Assembly: GCF_001422325.1 (NCBI RefSeq)
Contig: NZ_LMMR01000004.1
Location: forward strand, 191,752-255,751
DNA from: Leifsonia sp. Leaf264
GTDB lineage: Bacteria; Actinomycetota; Actinomycetes; Actinomycetales; Microbacteriaceae
Reading direction: 5' to 3'
Length of the DNA stretch: 64,000 nt
Under the pieces are notes generated by a model. It saw nothing but the letters and a program-made list of their open reading frames with translations, made no database searches and had not been told where the DNA came from. Below are positions 52,258 through 61,064 of this stretch, in pieces; positions within the stretch are counted from its first letter, which is position 1, and each line of letters opens with the position of its first letter. The position numbers and the translations under genes are program-made.

Positions 52258-52304
52258 GAAGGTCCTGCGCATCGGAACGAGAGTGGCCGACGCGCAGGAC
52301 CTTC
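52258..52304 (+). terminator. hairpin between rho and prfA
   Basis: A perfect 13-base-pair stem (52258-52270 with 52292-52304) around a 21-base loop, followed by GGCTTTCCCCC. It lies 7 bases after the rho stop. Confidence 0.65.
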
Positions 52305-52356
52305 GGCTTTCCCCCGACCTCTGCCACTCGCGCTACAGACGTACAGGAGTTCCGAG

Positions 52357-53436
52357 ATGTTCGAATCGGTGAAGGTGCTGCTCGACGAGCACGCGGACCT
52401 GCAGGAGCAGCTGGCCGACCCGGCCCTGCACGCCGACGCGGCCCGTGCCAAGAAGGTCAACCGTCGCTACGCCGAGCTCTCCAAGATCGCTGCGGCCAAC
52501 ACGGCGTGGATCCAGGCCGGCGAGGACCTCGCCGCCGCCCGTGAGCTCGCCCGCGAGGACGAGGCCTTCGCCGAGGAGATCCCGGCGCTCGAGGAGGAGC
52601 TCGCGACGAACCAGGAGAAGCTGCGCCGCCTGCTGATCCCGCGCGACCCCGACGACGGCCGCGACGTGATCATGGAGATCAAGGGTGGCGAGGGCGGGGC
52701 CGAGAGCGCCCTGTTCGCCGCCGACCTGCTGCGGATGTACATGCACTACGCCGAGTCGAAGGGCTGGAAGACCGAGCTCCTCGAGCGCACCGAGAGCGAC
52801 CTCGGCGGCTACAAGGACGTGCAGGTCGCCATCAAGTCGAACGCCACGGACCCGTCGCAGGGTGTCTGGGCCCACCTCAAGTACGAGGGCGGCGTGCACA
52901 GGGTGCAGCGCGTTCCGGCGACCGAGTCGCAGGGCCGCATCCACACCTCGACCACGGGCGTGCTCGTCTTCCCCGAGGTGGACGCCCCGGAAGAGGTCGA
53001 CATCAACCAGAACGACCTGAAGATCGACGTCTACAGGTCGAGCGGCCCCGGTGGCCAGTCGGTCAACACGACCGACTCCGCCGTGCGCATCACGCACCTC
53101 CCGACGGGCATCGTCGTGGCGATGCAGAACGAGAAGAGCCAGTTGCAGAACCGCGAGGCCGGCATGCGCGTGCTGCGCGCCCGGATCCTCGCGCGCCGTC
53201 AGGAGGAGCAGGCCGAGCTCGACAGCGCCGCCCGCAAGACCCAGATCCGCACGATGGACCGCTCAGAGCGCATCCGCACCTACAACTTCCCCGAGAACCG
53301 CATCGCCGATCACCGCACGGGCTACAAGGCCTACAACCTCGACTCGGTCATGAACGGGGCCCTCGAGCCCATCATCGAGTCGGCCATCCAGGCCGACGAG
53401 GAGGCCAGGCTCGCCGATATCGGCGACCAGGCCTGA
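52357..53436 (+). CDS. prfA: peptide chain release factor 1
   Basis: Ends translation at UAA and UAG. The 359-residue protein has the peptidyl-hydrolase motif GGQ in [20 protein letters not shown], and the PxT-type stop-recognition region at [19 protein letters not shown]. The GGQ glutamine is normally methylated by PrmC, encoded 1.8 kb downstream. In relatives prmC follows directly; here cysE and cysK on the other strand lie between. Confidence 0.96.
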   Translation: MFESVKVLLDEHADLQEQLADPALHADAARAKKVNRRYAELSKIAAANTAWIQAGEDLAAARELAREDEAFAEEIPALEEELATNQEKLRRLLIPRDPDDGRDVIMEIKGGEGGAESALFAADLLRMYMHYAESKGWKTELLERTESDLGGYKDVQVAIKSNATDPSQGVWAHLKYEGGVHRVQRVPATESQGRIHTSTTGVLVFPEVDAPEEVDINQNDLKIDVYRSSGPGGQSVNTTDSAVRITHLPTGIVVAMQNEKSQLQNREAGMRVLRARILARRQEEQAELDSAARKTQIRTMDRSERIRTYNFPENRIADHRTGYKAYNLDSVMNGALEPIIESAIQADEEARLADIGDQA

Positions 53437-53441
53437 CCCCG

Positions 53442-53539
53442 CCACCGTGTGAAGGCACCTCGCCCGCGTTGTGAAGGCACCGCGGCGTGATCGCGCGGAA
53501 TGGCGCAGGTCAGCGGCAGGCGATGCCTTCACATGGTGG
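53442..53539. repeat. imperfect inverted repeat with GTGAAGGCA copies in the prfA-cysE gap
   Basis: A 16-base arm (53442-53457) pairs at 15 of 16 positions with 53524-53539 across 66 bases. GTGAAGGCA occurs as two direct copies (53449-53457, 53471-53479) and once inverted near 53523. No gene is supported. It may be a bidirectional terminator or a small repeat element. Confidence 0.65.
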
Positions 53540-53571
53540 TAGCCGACCGGGGCTGAGGCGCCGGGGGAGGT

Positions 53572-54144
53572 TCAGACGTCGTAGACCACGCCGCGGGCCG
53601 ACTCCGTCGCGTCGGGGTCCGCGGGTCTGATCGTCGCAGGGATGCCCATGAGGAGCGAGTTCGGCGGAGCGTCCTTCGTCACGACGGCGTTGGCGCCGAC
53701 GGTCGACCACGCCCCGAGGGTGATGTCGCCGAGCACCTTGGCCCCGGCGCCGACCGTCACGCCGTCCTCGAGGGTCGGATGCCGCTTCTCGTCTCGGCGG
53801 TGGTGTCGGCTCTTCCCGCCCAGCGTCACCCCGTGGTACAGCATCACATCGTCGCCGAGCACAGCCGTGGCTCCGATGACGACGCCCATGCCGTGGTCGA
53901 TGAACAGGCGACGCCCGATGGTGGCGGCCGGGTGGATCTCGACCCCGGTCAGGAACCGCAGGAACTGCGACAGCAGGCGGGCGGGGAGGCGGAAGCCGGC
54001 CACCCAGATGATGTGGGCCAGTCTGTAGCCCCACACGGCGTGCAACCCGGAGTAGGCGAGGAACACCTCGATGCTGCTGCGCGCTGCCGGGTCGTGCGAG
54101 CGAGCCGTCGCGACATCCTCACGAAGCGCGGCGAAGAATCCCAT
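53572..54144 (-). CDS. cysE: serine O-acetyltransferase
   Basis: Makes O-acetylserine, the acceptor for CysK. The 190-residue protein is the short form: a brief N-terminal helical part ([20 protein letters not shown]), then left-handed beta-helix hexapeptide repeats with [40 protein letters not shown] and [20 protein letters not shown]. The catalytic His lies in [11 protein letters not shown] and YHGVTLG. It follows cysK by 44 bases and also has its own leaderless promoter. Confidence 0.94.
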   Translation of the reverse strand: MGFFAALREDVATARSHDPAARSSIEVFLAYSGLHAVWGYRLAHIIWVAGFRLPARLLSQFLRFLTGVEIHPAATIGRRLFIDHGMGVVIGATAVLGDDVMLYHGVTLGGKSRHHRRDEKRHPTLEDGVTVGAGAKVLGDITLGAWSTVGANAVVTKDAPPNSLLMGIPATIRPADPDATESARGVVYDV

Positions 54145-54150
54145 GACCCC

Positions 54151-54156
54151 AGCCTA
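54151..54156 (-). promoter_or_regulatory. -10 box (TAGGCT) of cysE
   Basis: TAGGCT, then 6 bases, then the cysE ATG at 54144. It lies inside the short cysK-cysE gap, so cysE may be expressed without cysK. Confidence 0.55.
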
Positions 54157-54188
54157 CGGCCGTCGAAGGATGTCCGATCGCGGCCAGC

Positions 54189-55124
54189 TCAGTCGACGAG
54201 GCCCTCGAAGAGAACTGTCGACAGGTAGCGCTCCCCGTAGCTGGCGACGATCACGACGATGGTCTTGCCGGCGTTCTCGGGGCGCTTCGCCAGTTCGAGG
54301 GCGGCGTACACCGTCGCTCCCGAGCTGATTCCGGCGAGGATGCCCTCCTCGACGGCGAGGCGACGTGCCACCTCGACGGACTGCGCGATGTTCACGTCGA
54401 TGATCTCGTCGTAGACGTCGCGATCGAGGATCTCGGGCACGAAGTTCGCCCCGATGCCCTGGATCTTGTGCGGGCCGGGGGCTCCGCCGTTCAGGATCGC
54501 CGACTCCTCGGGCTCGACGCCGACGATCTGCACCGAGGGCTTGCGCTCCTTGAGCACCTGGCCGGTGCCGGTGATGGTGCCGCCGGTGCCGATGCCGGAG
54601 ACGAAGATGTCGACCTCGCCGTCGGTGTCGTCCCAGATCTCGACGGCGGTGGTACGGCGGTGGATCTCGGGGTTCGCCTCGTTCGCGAACTGACGCGCCA
54701 GCACGGCGCCGGGCGTCTCCGCAGCGATCTGCTCCGCCTTCACCACGGCTCCGCGCATGCCCTCGGAGCCCGGCGTCAGCACCAGTTCGGCACCGTAGGC
54801 GCGCAGCAGTGCGCGGCGCTCCTTGCTCATGGTCTCGGGCATCGTGAGGATCACGCGGTACCCGCGCGCTGCACCGACCATCGCGAGGGCGATGCCGGTG
54901 TTGCCGCTGGTGCCCTCCACGATGGTGCCGCCGGCCGCGAGCTCACCCGACGCCTCTGCGGCATCGACGATGGCGACCCCGAGCCGGTCCTTCACGCTGG
55001 CGGACGGGTTGTAGAACTCGAGCTTGGCCAGGACCGTGGCGCCGGCGCCCTCGGTCACGCGGTTGAGGCGCACCAGCGGGGTGCGTCCGACGACATCGGT
55101 GATGCTCGAGTAGATCTGCGACAT
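54189..55124 (-). CDS. cysK: cysteine synthase (O-acetylserine sulfhydrylase)
   Basis: PLP enzyme making cysteine from O-acetylserine and sulfide. The 311-residue protein has the PLP lysine in [20 protein letters not shown], the substrate loop [39 protein letters not shown], and the phosphate cup [24 protein letters not shown] lies 7 bases before the ATG. With cysE it could form the cysteine synthase complex, although the usual CysE C-terminal Ile is here Val (ending VVYDV). Confidence 0.95.
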   Translation of the reverse strand: MSQIYSSITDVVGRTPLVRLNRVTEGAGATVLAKLEFYNPSASVKDRLGVAIVDAAEASGELAAGGTIVEGTSGNTGIALAMVGAARGYRVILTMPETMSKERRALLRAYGAELVLTPGSEGMRGAVVKAEQIAAETPGAVLARQFANEANPEIHRRTTAVEIWDDTDGEVDIFVSGIGTGGTITGTGQVLKERKPSVQIVGVEPEESAILNGGAPGPHKIQGIGANFVPEILDRDVYDEIIDVNIAQSVEVARRLAVEEGILAGISSGATVYAALELAKRPENAGKTIVVIVASYGERYLSTVLFEGLVD

Positions 55125-55157
55125 TGGGTGACCTTTCACTGGCGGCACGGATGACGC

Positions 55158-55184
55158 GAACGAAGCGCGGCTTCGTTCAGACTA
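55158..55184 (-). promoter_or_regulatory. cysK promoter with interrupted palindrome
   Basis: TAGTCT (55184-55179) is the -10 of cysK on the minus strand. Directly downstream, at the expected transcription start, is an 8-5-8 interrupted palindrome (55158-55165 and 55171-55178). It could be an operator or a leader hairpin. Confidence 0.5.
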
Positions 55185-55214
55185 CGACCGCCGGTCGCGC
55201 TCAGGCGAGTGCGT

Positions 55215-55220
55215 TACATT
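55215..55220 (+). promoter_or_regulatory. -10 box of leaderless prmC
   Basis: TACATT, then 7 bases, then the GTG at 55228. It lies 30 bases from the divergent cysK -10. Confidence 0.5.
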
Positions 55221-55227
55221 CCTGTAC

Positions 55228-56109
55228 GTGAATATGACGAAAAGCGACGAGGGGCTTCCGCTGGCGGAGCTGCTCGACGAATCGACGGCCGTGCTCGCCG
55301 CCGCCGGTGTCGCCTCACCAGAGATCGATGCCCAGCTGTTGGCCGGCCATGTGCTCGGACTCAGCCGCGGCGGTCTCCAGGCCCGCCTCGTCATCGGGGG
55401 CACGGTCGGGGCGACGGATGCCGACGGCATCCGCTCGCTCACAGCTCGGCGGGCCACCCGGGAACCGTTGCAGCACATCACCGGGCTCGCGCCGTTCCGA
55501 GCGCTCGAACTGCACGTCGGACCCGGCGTCTTCATCCCACGCCCCGAGACCGAGATGGTCGCGCAGCTGGCCATCGACGCCCTGCGCGCCGACGCGGCTC
55601 CGGAGCCGATCGCCGTCGACCTCGGAACCGGGAGCGGCGCCATAGCCCTCGCCATGGCCACCGAGGTGCCGAACGCCCGGGTCTACGCCGTCGAGCGTTC
55701 GGCCGAGGCTCGAGTCTGGGCCGAGCGCAACATCAGTGCCTTCGGCGGCGGGAACACCACTCTCGTGGCCGGCGACCTGGCCGACGCGCTCCCCGAGCTC
55801 GACGGCATGGCGAGCGTCGTGGCCTCGAACCCGCCCTACGTCCCCGAGAGCCTGCGCCCTGTCGACCCCGAGGTGGCGCTGCACGACCCCGACGAGGCGC
55901 TCTACGGTGGAGACGACGGCCTGTCCGTCATCCCGGCGCTGTCGCTGACGGCGCGCCGCCTGCTCCGTGCCGGCGGAGTGCTGGTGATCGAGCACGCCGA
56001 GCACCAGTCGGCCGCCATCGCCGACATCCTGCGCGCCGACGGCTGGCGCTCCATCGCGCACCATCGCGACCTCACCTTCCGCGACCGCGCGACGACGGCG
56101 TTGCGCTAG
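55228..56109 (+). CDS. prmC: peptide chain release factor N5-glutamine methyltransferase
   Basis: Methylates the GGQ glutamine of PrfA/PrfB using S-adenosylmethionine. The 293-residue protein has an N-terminal helical domain (LLDESTAVLAAAGVASPEID), HITGLAPFRALELHVGPGVF, the SAM loop VDLGTGSGAIALAMATE and the catalytic NPPY in VVASNPPYVPESLRP. A GTG start is set by the -10 box; an ATG two codons later is possible. In the ancestral order it sits between prfA and the threonylcarbamoyl-AMP synthase. Confidence 0.93.
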   Translation: MNMTKSDEGLPLAELLDESTAVLAAAGVASPEIDAQLLAGHVLGLSRGGLQARLVIGGTVGATDADGIRSLTARRATREPLQHITGLAPFRALELHVGPGVFIPRPETEMVAQLAIDALRADAAPEPIAVDLGTGSGAIALAMATEVPNARVYAVERSAEARVWAERNISAFGGGNTTLVAGDLADALPELDGMASVVASNPPYVPESLRPVDPEVALHDPDEALYGGDDGLSVIPALSLTARRLLRAGGVLVIEHAEHQSAAIADILRADGWRSIAHHRDLTFRDRATTALR

Positions 56110-56168
56110 CCGTCCGAGCGCCTCCCGTCGCCGCATCCCGTCGCCGTGCCGTGGCCTCTGGCCGTTGC

Positions 56169-56174
56169 TACTGT
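56169..56174 (+). promoter_or_regulatory. -10 box of a leaderless hypothetical gene
   Basis: TACTGT, then CGATCC, then the ATG at 56181. Confidence 0.5.
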
Positions 56175-56180
56175 CGATCC

Positions 56181-56681
56181 ATGCCTGCACCCTCCGACTG
56201 GATCGAGCACCGACGCGGCGACGCCGAGCTTCTCGGCTGGATGCGCCCGGAGGGCGACGGCTTCGTCGTCATCGACCTGCTCGGCCGGTCGATGACGGAT
56301 GCCGTCGACTGGCTCTCGGCCGAGGAGACCCTCGAGGCGACAGGACTGGGCTACCTGGCCGAGCCGTTCGAGCTGCTGCTCGACGCCGACGCCGACGCCG
56401 CCGTCGATGCCGATGCCGACGCCGACGACGCCGCCGACGCCGACGCCGGCACCGATACAGGGGTCGCTCCCACCGGGCTCGACGTCGCAGCCACCCGCGA
56501 CGACGGTGGCGGCCGCTGGCTGCGCGTGCGCATCGTCGAGGTGTCGACGGAGCGGGTACGGGTGAAGAAGGAGGACTGGGGCGACGTCACGGTTCCCGGC
56601 GTCTACTACGAGGCCCCTTTCCCCGTCGCCGACAGGCTCCGGCCGCTGCGGGGCGATTCCCACCTCATCCCGCGGGCGTAG
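56181..56681 (+). CDS. hypothetical protein with Asp-Ala repeat insert
   Basis: A 166-residue protein I do not recognise. The N-terminal part (WIEHRRGDAELLGWMRPEGD; VIDLLGRSMTDAVDWLSAEE) and the C-terminal part (RWLRVRIVEVSTERVRVKKE; YYEAPFPVADRLRPL) look like one small beta-rich domain, interrupted at about residues 68-95 by an acidic Ala-Asp repeat that is probably disordered. Codon use matches its neighbours. It ends 6 bases from the convergent helR stop. Confidence 0.7.
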   Translation: MPAPSDWIEHRRGDAELLGWMRPEGDGFVVIDLLGRSMTDAVDWLSAEETLEATGLGYLAEPFELLLDADADAAVDADADADDAADADAGTDTGVAPTGLDVAATRDDGGGRWLRVRIVEVSTERVRVKKEDWGDVTVPGVYYEAPFPVADRLRPLRGDSHLIPRA

Positions 56682-56687
56682 TTCCCG

Positions 56688-58877
56688 TCAGCCGGCACCT
56701 GCGCCGTTCCGCTCCGCGTCGCTCGTCACGATGACGAGGCGTTGCGTCGCCCGCGTCATCGCCACGTACCGGTCGACCGCCCCCTCGATGCCCGCCCCGA
56801 ACCTCGCGGGGTCCACGAGCACGACGAGGTCGAACTCGAGTCCCTTCGCCAGTTCCGGGGTCAGCGAACGGATGCGGGGAGCCGGGCGGAAGCGCGCTCC
56901 GTCGACGACGCGTGAGATCACGCACGCGGTGCCGTCGTTGTGCTCGGCGAGCCAGGCGTCGAGGGTGGCCTGCAACTCGGCCACGTCAGCGTGCACCACC
57001 GGGATGCCGGAGCTCCGCACCGAGGTGGGCACGTTGGCGTCGGCGATCACAGCCCGGATGACGGGCTCGGCTTCGGCCATGACCTCCTCCGGGGTGCGGT
57101 AGTTGATGCTGAGGGAGGCCAGCTCGATCCGATCGAGGCCGATGCGCTCGAGCCGCTGCTGCCAGGACTGCGTGAACCCGTGCCTGGCCTGGGCCCTGTC
57201 GCCGACGATGGTGAAGCTGCGCGAGGGGCACCGGGCCAGCAGCATCTGCCAGTCGGCGTCGGTCAGCTCCTGCGCCTCGTCGACGACGATGTGGGCGAAC
57301 GGACCGGCGAGCAGGTCGGCATCCGTGCCGGGCAGCACCGATTCGTCGACCAGGCTGTTCTGGGCGTCCTGCTCGCGCAGCATCATCATGAGCTTCAACT
57401 CGGAGTCGTCGGCGGCGATCAGGTCGTCGATGACCCTGTCGCGATACTCGCGCTCGGCCTCGAGGGCGATGGCGCGCCGGTGCTCCCTCCGTGATGCATC
57501 CGGATCCCCGATGCGCTGCCTCGCCGCGTCGAGGAACGGGAGGTCGGATGCCGTCCACGCGCGGGCCTCCACCCGCTGCAAGGCCCGCACCTCGTCCGCG
57601 GAGAGCCATGGTGCGCACGCGCGCAGGTACGCCCGGACCGACCACAGGTCGCCGACGACGCCGACAGGGTCGAGCAACGGCCAGGCCCTGTTGAACGCTG
57701 CGCGCAACCCGCTGTTCTGCTCGAGGGCGCGGCGTACGAGGTGGGGTGCGACGTCGTCGTCGTCATGACCGGCGGTCAGGATGGCGAGCAGTTCCTCCCA
57801 GACCACGTCGCGGGAGTCGTTGTGCGTGCTGCCGGCCTCCGGCGCCGCGAAGGCCTCGGCCCAGTCCTCCGGCGTGAGGACGATGTCGGCCCAGGGCGTC
57901 TCGACGACCATGGCCCGCGCCGGAGACCGTTCGTAGTGCGCCACGGCAGCGTCGATCGATCCCACGAGCCTCGCCGACGACTTGAGCCGCACCACCTCCG
58001 CATCGGTCTCGATCGTCGCCGTCGCCCCTTCCGGCACCAGGCTGCGCAGGGTGCAGGTCTCGACGCCGTCCTCGCCGAGCCCGGGCAGGATGTCGGCGAC
58101 GTAGTCCAGGTAGGGCGTGCTCGGCCCGACGACGAGCACGCCGCCGTGGTGGCGGGCCAACCGCGGGTCCGAGTACAGCAGGTAGGCGGCGCGGTGCAGG
58201 GCGACGACGGTCTTGCCGGTGCCCGGGCCACCGTCGACGACCAGCGCGCCGTGGGAGCCGGCTCGGATGATGGCGTCCTGATCGGCCTGGATGGTGCTCA
58301 GAACGTCGCGCATCCGTGGCGACCTGCTGCTGCCGAGGCTCGCTATGAACGCCGACTGGTCGTCGAGCGCAGCACGGCCACTGAGCCCGTCCGTCGTGAA
58401 GACCTCGTCCCAGTAGTCGCTGATCCTGCCGCGGGTCCACCGGTAGCGGCGCCGGCTCGCCAGCCCCATCGGGTCACCATGCGTGGCGCCGAAGAACGGC
58501 TCGGCCGCCGGTGACCTCCAGTCGACGAGCAGGCGCCGGCCCGTGGCATCCGTCAGTCCGAGTCGACCGATGTAGACGGGCTCCGGATGCTGGGAGCCGA
58601 CGATGTGGCCGAGGCACAGGTCCAGCCCGAAGCGCTGCAGCGTGCGCAGCCGTGCGCTGATCCGATGGATCTCCAGGTCGCGTTCCAGAGCGCCCTCGCC
58701 GCTGCCGCCCGGCCGCCTGCGGGTCTCGTCGAGCCGGGCCGAGAGCTCGGCGATCGACTGCTCGAGCGTGCTCGCGATGGCGGCGAAGTGCTTCTCGTCG
58801 GCGGCGACCAGCGCCGGATCCGACTTGGGGGAGAGGTGGTCGGGAAGGTCGAAGACCCTCCGGGTGGTGATGCTCAG
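56688..58877 (-). CDS. helR: HelR-type RNA polymerase recycling motor ATPase (rifamycin resistance)
   Basis: A helicase-like superfamily-1 ATPase that removes rifamycin-blocked RNA polymerase from DNA. The 729-residue protein has the family start VFDLPDHLSPKSDPALVAAD, an early coiled-coil (about 20-75), Walker A DGGPGTGKTVVALHRAAYLL near 214, Walker B IVVDEAQELTDADWQ near 530, GDRAQARHG, and the C-terminal motor motifs AKGLEFDLVVLVD and YVAMTRATQRLVIV. It differs from HelD by this lineage-specific layout. No ATG, GTG or TTG fits: the best start is CTG at 58877 with GGAG 5 bases upstream. A rifamycin-associated element lies in its promoter, which strengthens the assignment. Confidence 0.88.
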   Translation of the reverse strand: MSITTRRVFDLPDHLSPKSDPALVAADEKHFAAIASTLEQSIAELSARLDETRRRPGGSGEGALERDLEIHRISARLRTLQRFGLDLCLGHIVGSQHPEPVYIGRLGLTDATGRRLLVDWRSPAAEPFFGATHGDPMGLASRRRYRWTRGRISDYWDEVFTTDGLSGRAALDDQSAFIASLGSSRSPRMRDVLSTIQADQDAIIRAGSHGALVVDGGPGTGKTVVALHRAAYLLYSDPRLARHHGGVLVVGPSTPYLDYVADILPGLGEDGVETCTLRSLVPEGATATIETDAEVVRLKSSARLVGSIDAAVAHYERSPARAMVVETPWADIVLTPEDWAEAFAAPEAGSTHNDSRDVVWEELLAILTAGHDDDDVAPHLVRRALEQNSGLRAAFNRAWPLLDPVGVVGDLWSVRAYLRACAPWLSADEVRALQRVEARAWTASDLPFLDAARQRIGDPDASRREHRRAIALEAEREYRDRVIDDLIAADDSELKLMMMLREQDAQNSLVDESVLPGTDADLLAGPFAHIVVDEAQELTDADWQMLLARCPSRSFTIVGDRAQARHGFTQSWQQRLERIGLDRIELASLSINYRTPEEVMAEAEPVIRAVIADANVPTSVRSSGIPVVHADVAELQATLDAWLAEHNDGTACVISRVVDGARFRPAPRIRSLTPELAKGLEFDLVVLVDPARFGAGIEGAVDRYVAMTRATQRLVIVTSDAERNGAGAG

Positions 58878-58916
58878 GGTCGCTCCAGGTTCGGGTGGGC
58901 TCGCGTTCGGTCGACC

Positions 58917-58953
58917 AGTATGCGCCGCGGAGGGGCCCTTGCGGCAAGGCCCC
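58917..58953 (-). promoter_or_regulatory. rifamycin-associated element (RAE) and promoter of helR
   Basis: The 22 bases at 58932-58953 form an inverted repeat with core CTTGCGGCAAGG flanked by GGGGCC and GGCCCC, closely like the actinomycete RAE but with two more bases in one arm (compared from memory). On the minus strand its TTGCCG could be the -35, 19 bases from CATACT (58922-58917), the -10. Rifamycins induce genes with this element. Confidence 0.75.
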
Positions 58954-58974
58954 CTGGCCCGTATATCCTGAAAG

Positions 58975-59000
58975 TGGAGAGCAGATCGGTCTGCTCTCCA
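58975..59000 (-). terminator. terminator hairpin of the tetR-type gene
   Basis: An 11-base-pair perfect stem (58975-58985 with 58990-59000) and the tetraloop TCGG on the plus strand. On the minus strand it follows the regulator stop by 74 bases and leads into CTTTC. It lies just upstream of the RAE. Confidence 0.7.
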
Positions 59001-59074
59001 TCGTCGTCTCCGGGGCCGGCAGGAATTCGGCCCGATGCGGAGGGCGGACGGATGCCGCACCCCGGCACCCCCGC

Positions 59075-60040
59075 CTAGAGCCTGGCGGCGCGCTCCCTGG
59101 CCCGCTTGATCTCGTCGCGCTCGCGCTTCTTCGCCTCGCGCAGCTTCGCCTCGATCTCGCGGCGCGCCTTCGCGGCCTCGCGCACGGCCTTGTCGCGCGG
59201 GATCTCGAGCGCGTCGGATGCCGGCGACGGCTGCGCACCTGCTGCGCTGTCCGCGCCCGCCGCGTCATCGATGTTCCCGACGTGGAACTCGATGCCGTCG
59301 AGGATGCGCTCCAGGCCGAAGGTGAAGTCGTCTGCGACGCCGGGCACCGGCGCCCCCGTGTACCCGCCGTCGGCGACGATGCGGCTGAGGTCGGGGAAGC
59401 GCTCCGGTGTGACCAGGGCCGCGAGGGCGGCCTGCATCCCGTCGGTCTCGGTCAGGCCCGCAGCCGTGGCCGCGACGAGGTCGCCCTCGAGGGCCGCTGT
59501 CGCCCTGACGTAGCTGGTGAGCAGCAGGAGGCTCGACATCTTCTCGGCATCGTCCAACGGGAGGGGACGCAGCTCCCGCAGCAGCCAGTCCGCGGCGAGC
59601 AGGGAGTTCGGGGTCATCGGGGCGCCGTTGATCGGGACCTTGGCGATCCACGGATGATCGCGGTAGACGCCGCGCACCGCCAGCACCCAGCGCCGCACGC
59701 CGTCGCGCCAGGGCAGTGTGTCGGTCTCGGCCGGGATCGGCATCTCCGACGCCGTGTCCTCCATGAGCACCAGCAGGTCGTCCTTGCTCGTCACGTAGCG
59801 GTACAGCGACATCGTGGTGAACCCGAGCGAGGTCGCGACCCGGCTCATGGAGACGGCACCGAGCCCTTCGGCATCCGCGATCTCGATGGCGGTCTCGACG
59901 ATGCGCTCGATCGACAGTTCGCGCTTGGGACCGCGCTGCGGGTTCTCGGCCACGCCCCAGGTCAGCGCGATCCCCCGGGGGAGCGCTTCTTCGACATCGG
60001 CCACGGTGCGCCGCCTTTCGACTCGAGGGTTGACACTCAT
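59075..60040 (-). CDS. TetR/AcrR-family repressor with charged C-terminal tail
   Basis: A 321-residue regulator. The HTH (about 42-88) reads SIERIVETAIEIADAEGLGA and SMSRVATSLGFTTMSLYRYV; the ligand domain is the TetR_C type seen beside drug exporters (LPWRDGVRRWVLAVRGVYRD). An unusual 45-residue tail rich in Lys, Arg and Glu (DKAVREAAKARREIEAKLRE) follows and is predicted to be a long charged helix. It diverges from an ABC-2 exporter pair, which it probably represses through repeats in the 97-base gap. Confidence 0.87.
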   Translation of the reverse strand: MSVNPRVERRRTVADVEEALPRGIALTWGVAENPQRGPKRELSIERIVETAIEIADAEGLGAVSMSRVATSLGFTTMSLYRYVTSKDDLLVLMEDTASEMPIPAETDTLPWRDGVRRWVLAVRGVYRDHPWIAKVPINGAPMTPNSLLAADWLLRELRPLPLDDAEKMSSLLLLTSYVRATAALEGDLVAATAAGLTETDGMQAALAALVTPERFPDLSRIVADGGYTGAPVPGVADDFTFGLERILDGIEFHVGNIDDAAGADSAAGAQPSPASDALEIPRDKAVREAAKARREIEAKLREAKKRERDEIKRARERAARL

Positions 60041-60049
60041 CCTAGAACT

Positions 60050-60123
60050 GTGTATCTATTAAACCAGCGTATGTGACATACACACAAACGTAAGTCGTAC
60101 ACGACGTTCTATCCGATACACAG
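60050..60123. promoter_or_regulatory. operator region between the tetR-type gene and the ABC exporter
   Basis: An unusually AT-rich stretch with several inverted repeats: GTATGTGACATAC (60069-60081, 6-1-6), TGTGTAT (60050-60056) facing ATACACA (60078-60084), and GATACAC near 60115. These are probably repressor half-sites. Confidence 0.6.
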
Positions 60124-60137
60124 AAAGGTTGTGGACA

Positions 60138-61064
60138 GTGACTGCACCAGCCATCCAGGTGCGTGGCCTGCGCAAGATCTACGGCGACGCGACAGTGCTC
60201 GACGGGGTCGACCTGAGCATCGAGACGGGGAGCATCTTCGCCCTGCTCGGGCCCAACGGCGCCGGCAAGACCACCCTCATCACCATCCTCGCGACGCTGA
60301 CCGGCGCCGACTCGGGCACCGCCATGGTGGCCGGGATCGACCTCGCCGCGGATCCGGAGGGCGTCCGCGAGGCCATCAGCCTCACGGGCCAGTACGCGGC
60401 CGTCGACCAGGTGCTCACCGGAGAGGAGAACCTGCGCATGCTCGCCAGGCTCTCCGGCTTCACCTCCGCCGGCGCTCGGGACCGTGCGAGCGAACTGCTC
60501 GAGCGATTCGAGCTGACGGATGCCGCCGGCAAGCGGGTCGGCAGCTACTCGGGCGGCATGCGCCGCAGACTCGACCTGGCCCTCGGCCTCGTCGCCGAAC
60601 CGCCGGTGGTGTTCCTCGACGAGCCGACGACAGGGCTCGACACCCGCAGCCGCCAGGCGCTCTGGCGCACCATCCGCGAGCTGGCGGCTCACGGCACCAC
60701 GATCCTGCTCACGACGCAGTACCTCGAGGAGGCCGATGCCCTCGCCGACAGGATCGCCGTGCTCGACGGCGGCAGGATCGTCGCCGAGGGGACGCCGGCC
60801 GAGCTCAAGGCCCGCATCGGGGGAGAGGTGGTGGAGCTGCGGTCCGCCGACGACGCTCTGCTGCGCGAGATCCCCACCGACGGCTCTGTGGCCGGACTGC
60901 AGGAGGCCATGGACCTGATCGCCGCAGATCCCGGAAGGGCCGGGCTGCGGGTGAGCGTCCGCAAGCCCAGCCTGGACGACGTCTTCCTCGCGCTGACCGG
61001 ACACCGGACCGCGTCGAGCCACGGCGATGAAGCAACGACCGAGCGAGAGGAGCTGGCAGCATGA
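60138..61064 (+). CDS. ABC-2 type drug exporter, ATP-binding protein (DrrA-like)
   Basis: A 308-residue ATPase: Walker A LLGPNGAGKTTLITILATLT, Q-loop ISLTGQYAAVDQVLTGEENL, signature YSGGMRRRLDLALGLV, Walker B VVFLDEPTTGLDTRSRQAL and H-loop LLTTQYLEEADALAD. The C-terminal part (KPSLDDVFLALTGHR) is typical of daunorubicin-resistance DrrA proteins. AGAAAGG stands 9 bases before the GTG; a TTG three codons earlier has no spacing. Overlaps the permease gene by ATGA. Confidence 0.93.
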   Translation: MTAPAIQVRGLRKIYGDATVLDGVDLSIETGSIFALLGPNGAGKTTLITILATLTGADSGTAMVAGIDLAADPEGVREAISLTGQYAAVDQVLTGEENLRMLARLSGFTSAGARDRASELLERFELTDAAGKRVGSYSGGMRRRLDLALGLVAEPPVVFLDEPTTGLDTRSRQALWRTIRELAAHGTTILLTTQYLEEADALADRIAVLDGGRIVAEGTPAELKARIGGEVVELRSADDALLREIPTDGSVAGLQEAMDLIAADPGRAGLRVSVRKPSLDDVFLALTGHRTASSHGDEATTEREELAA

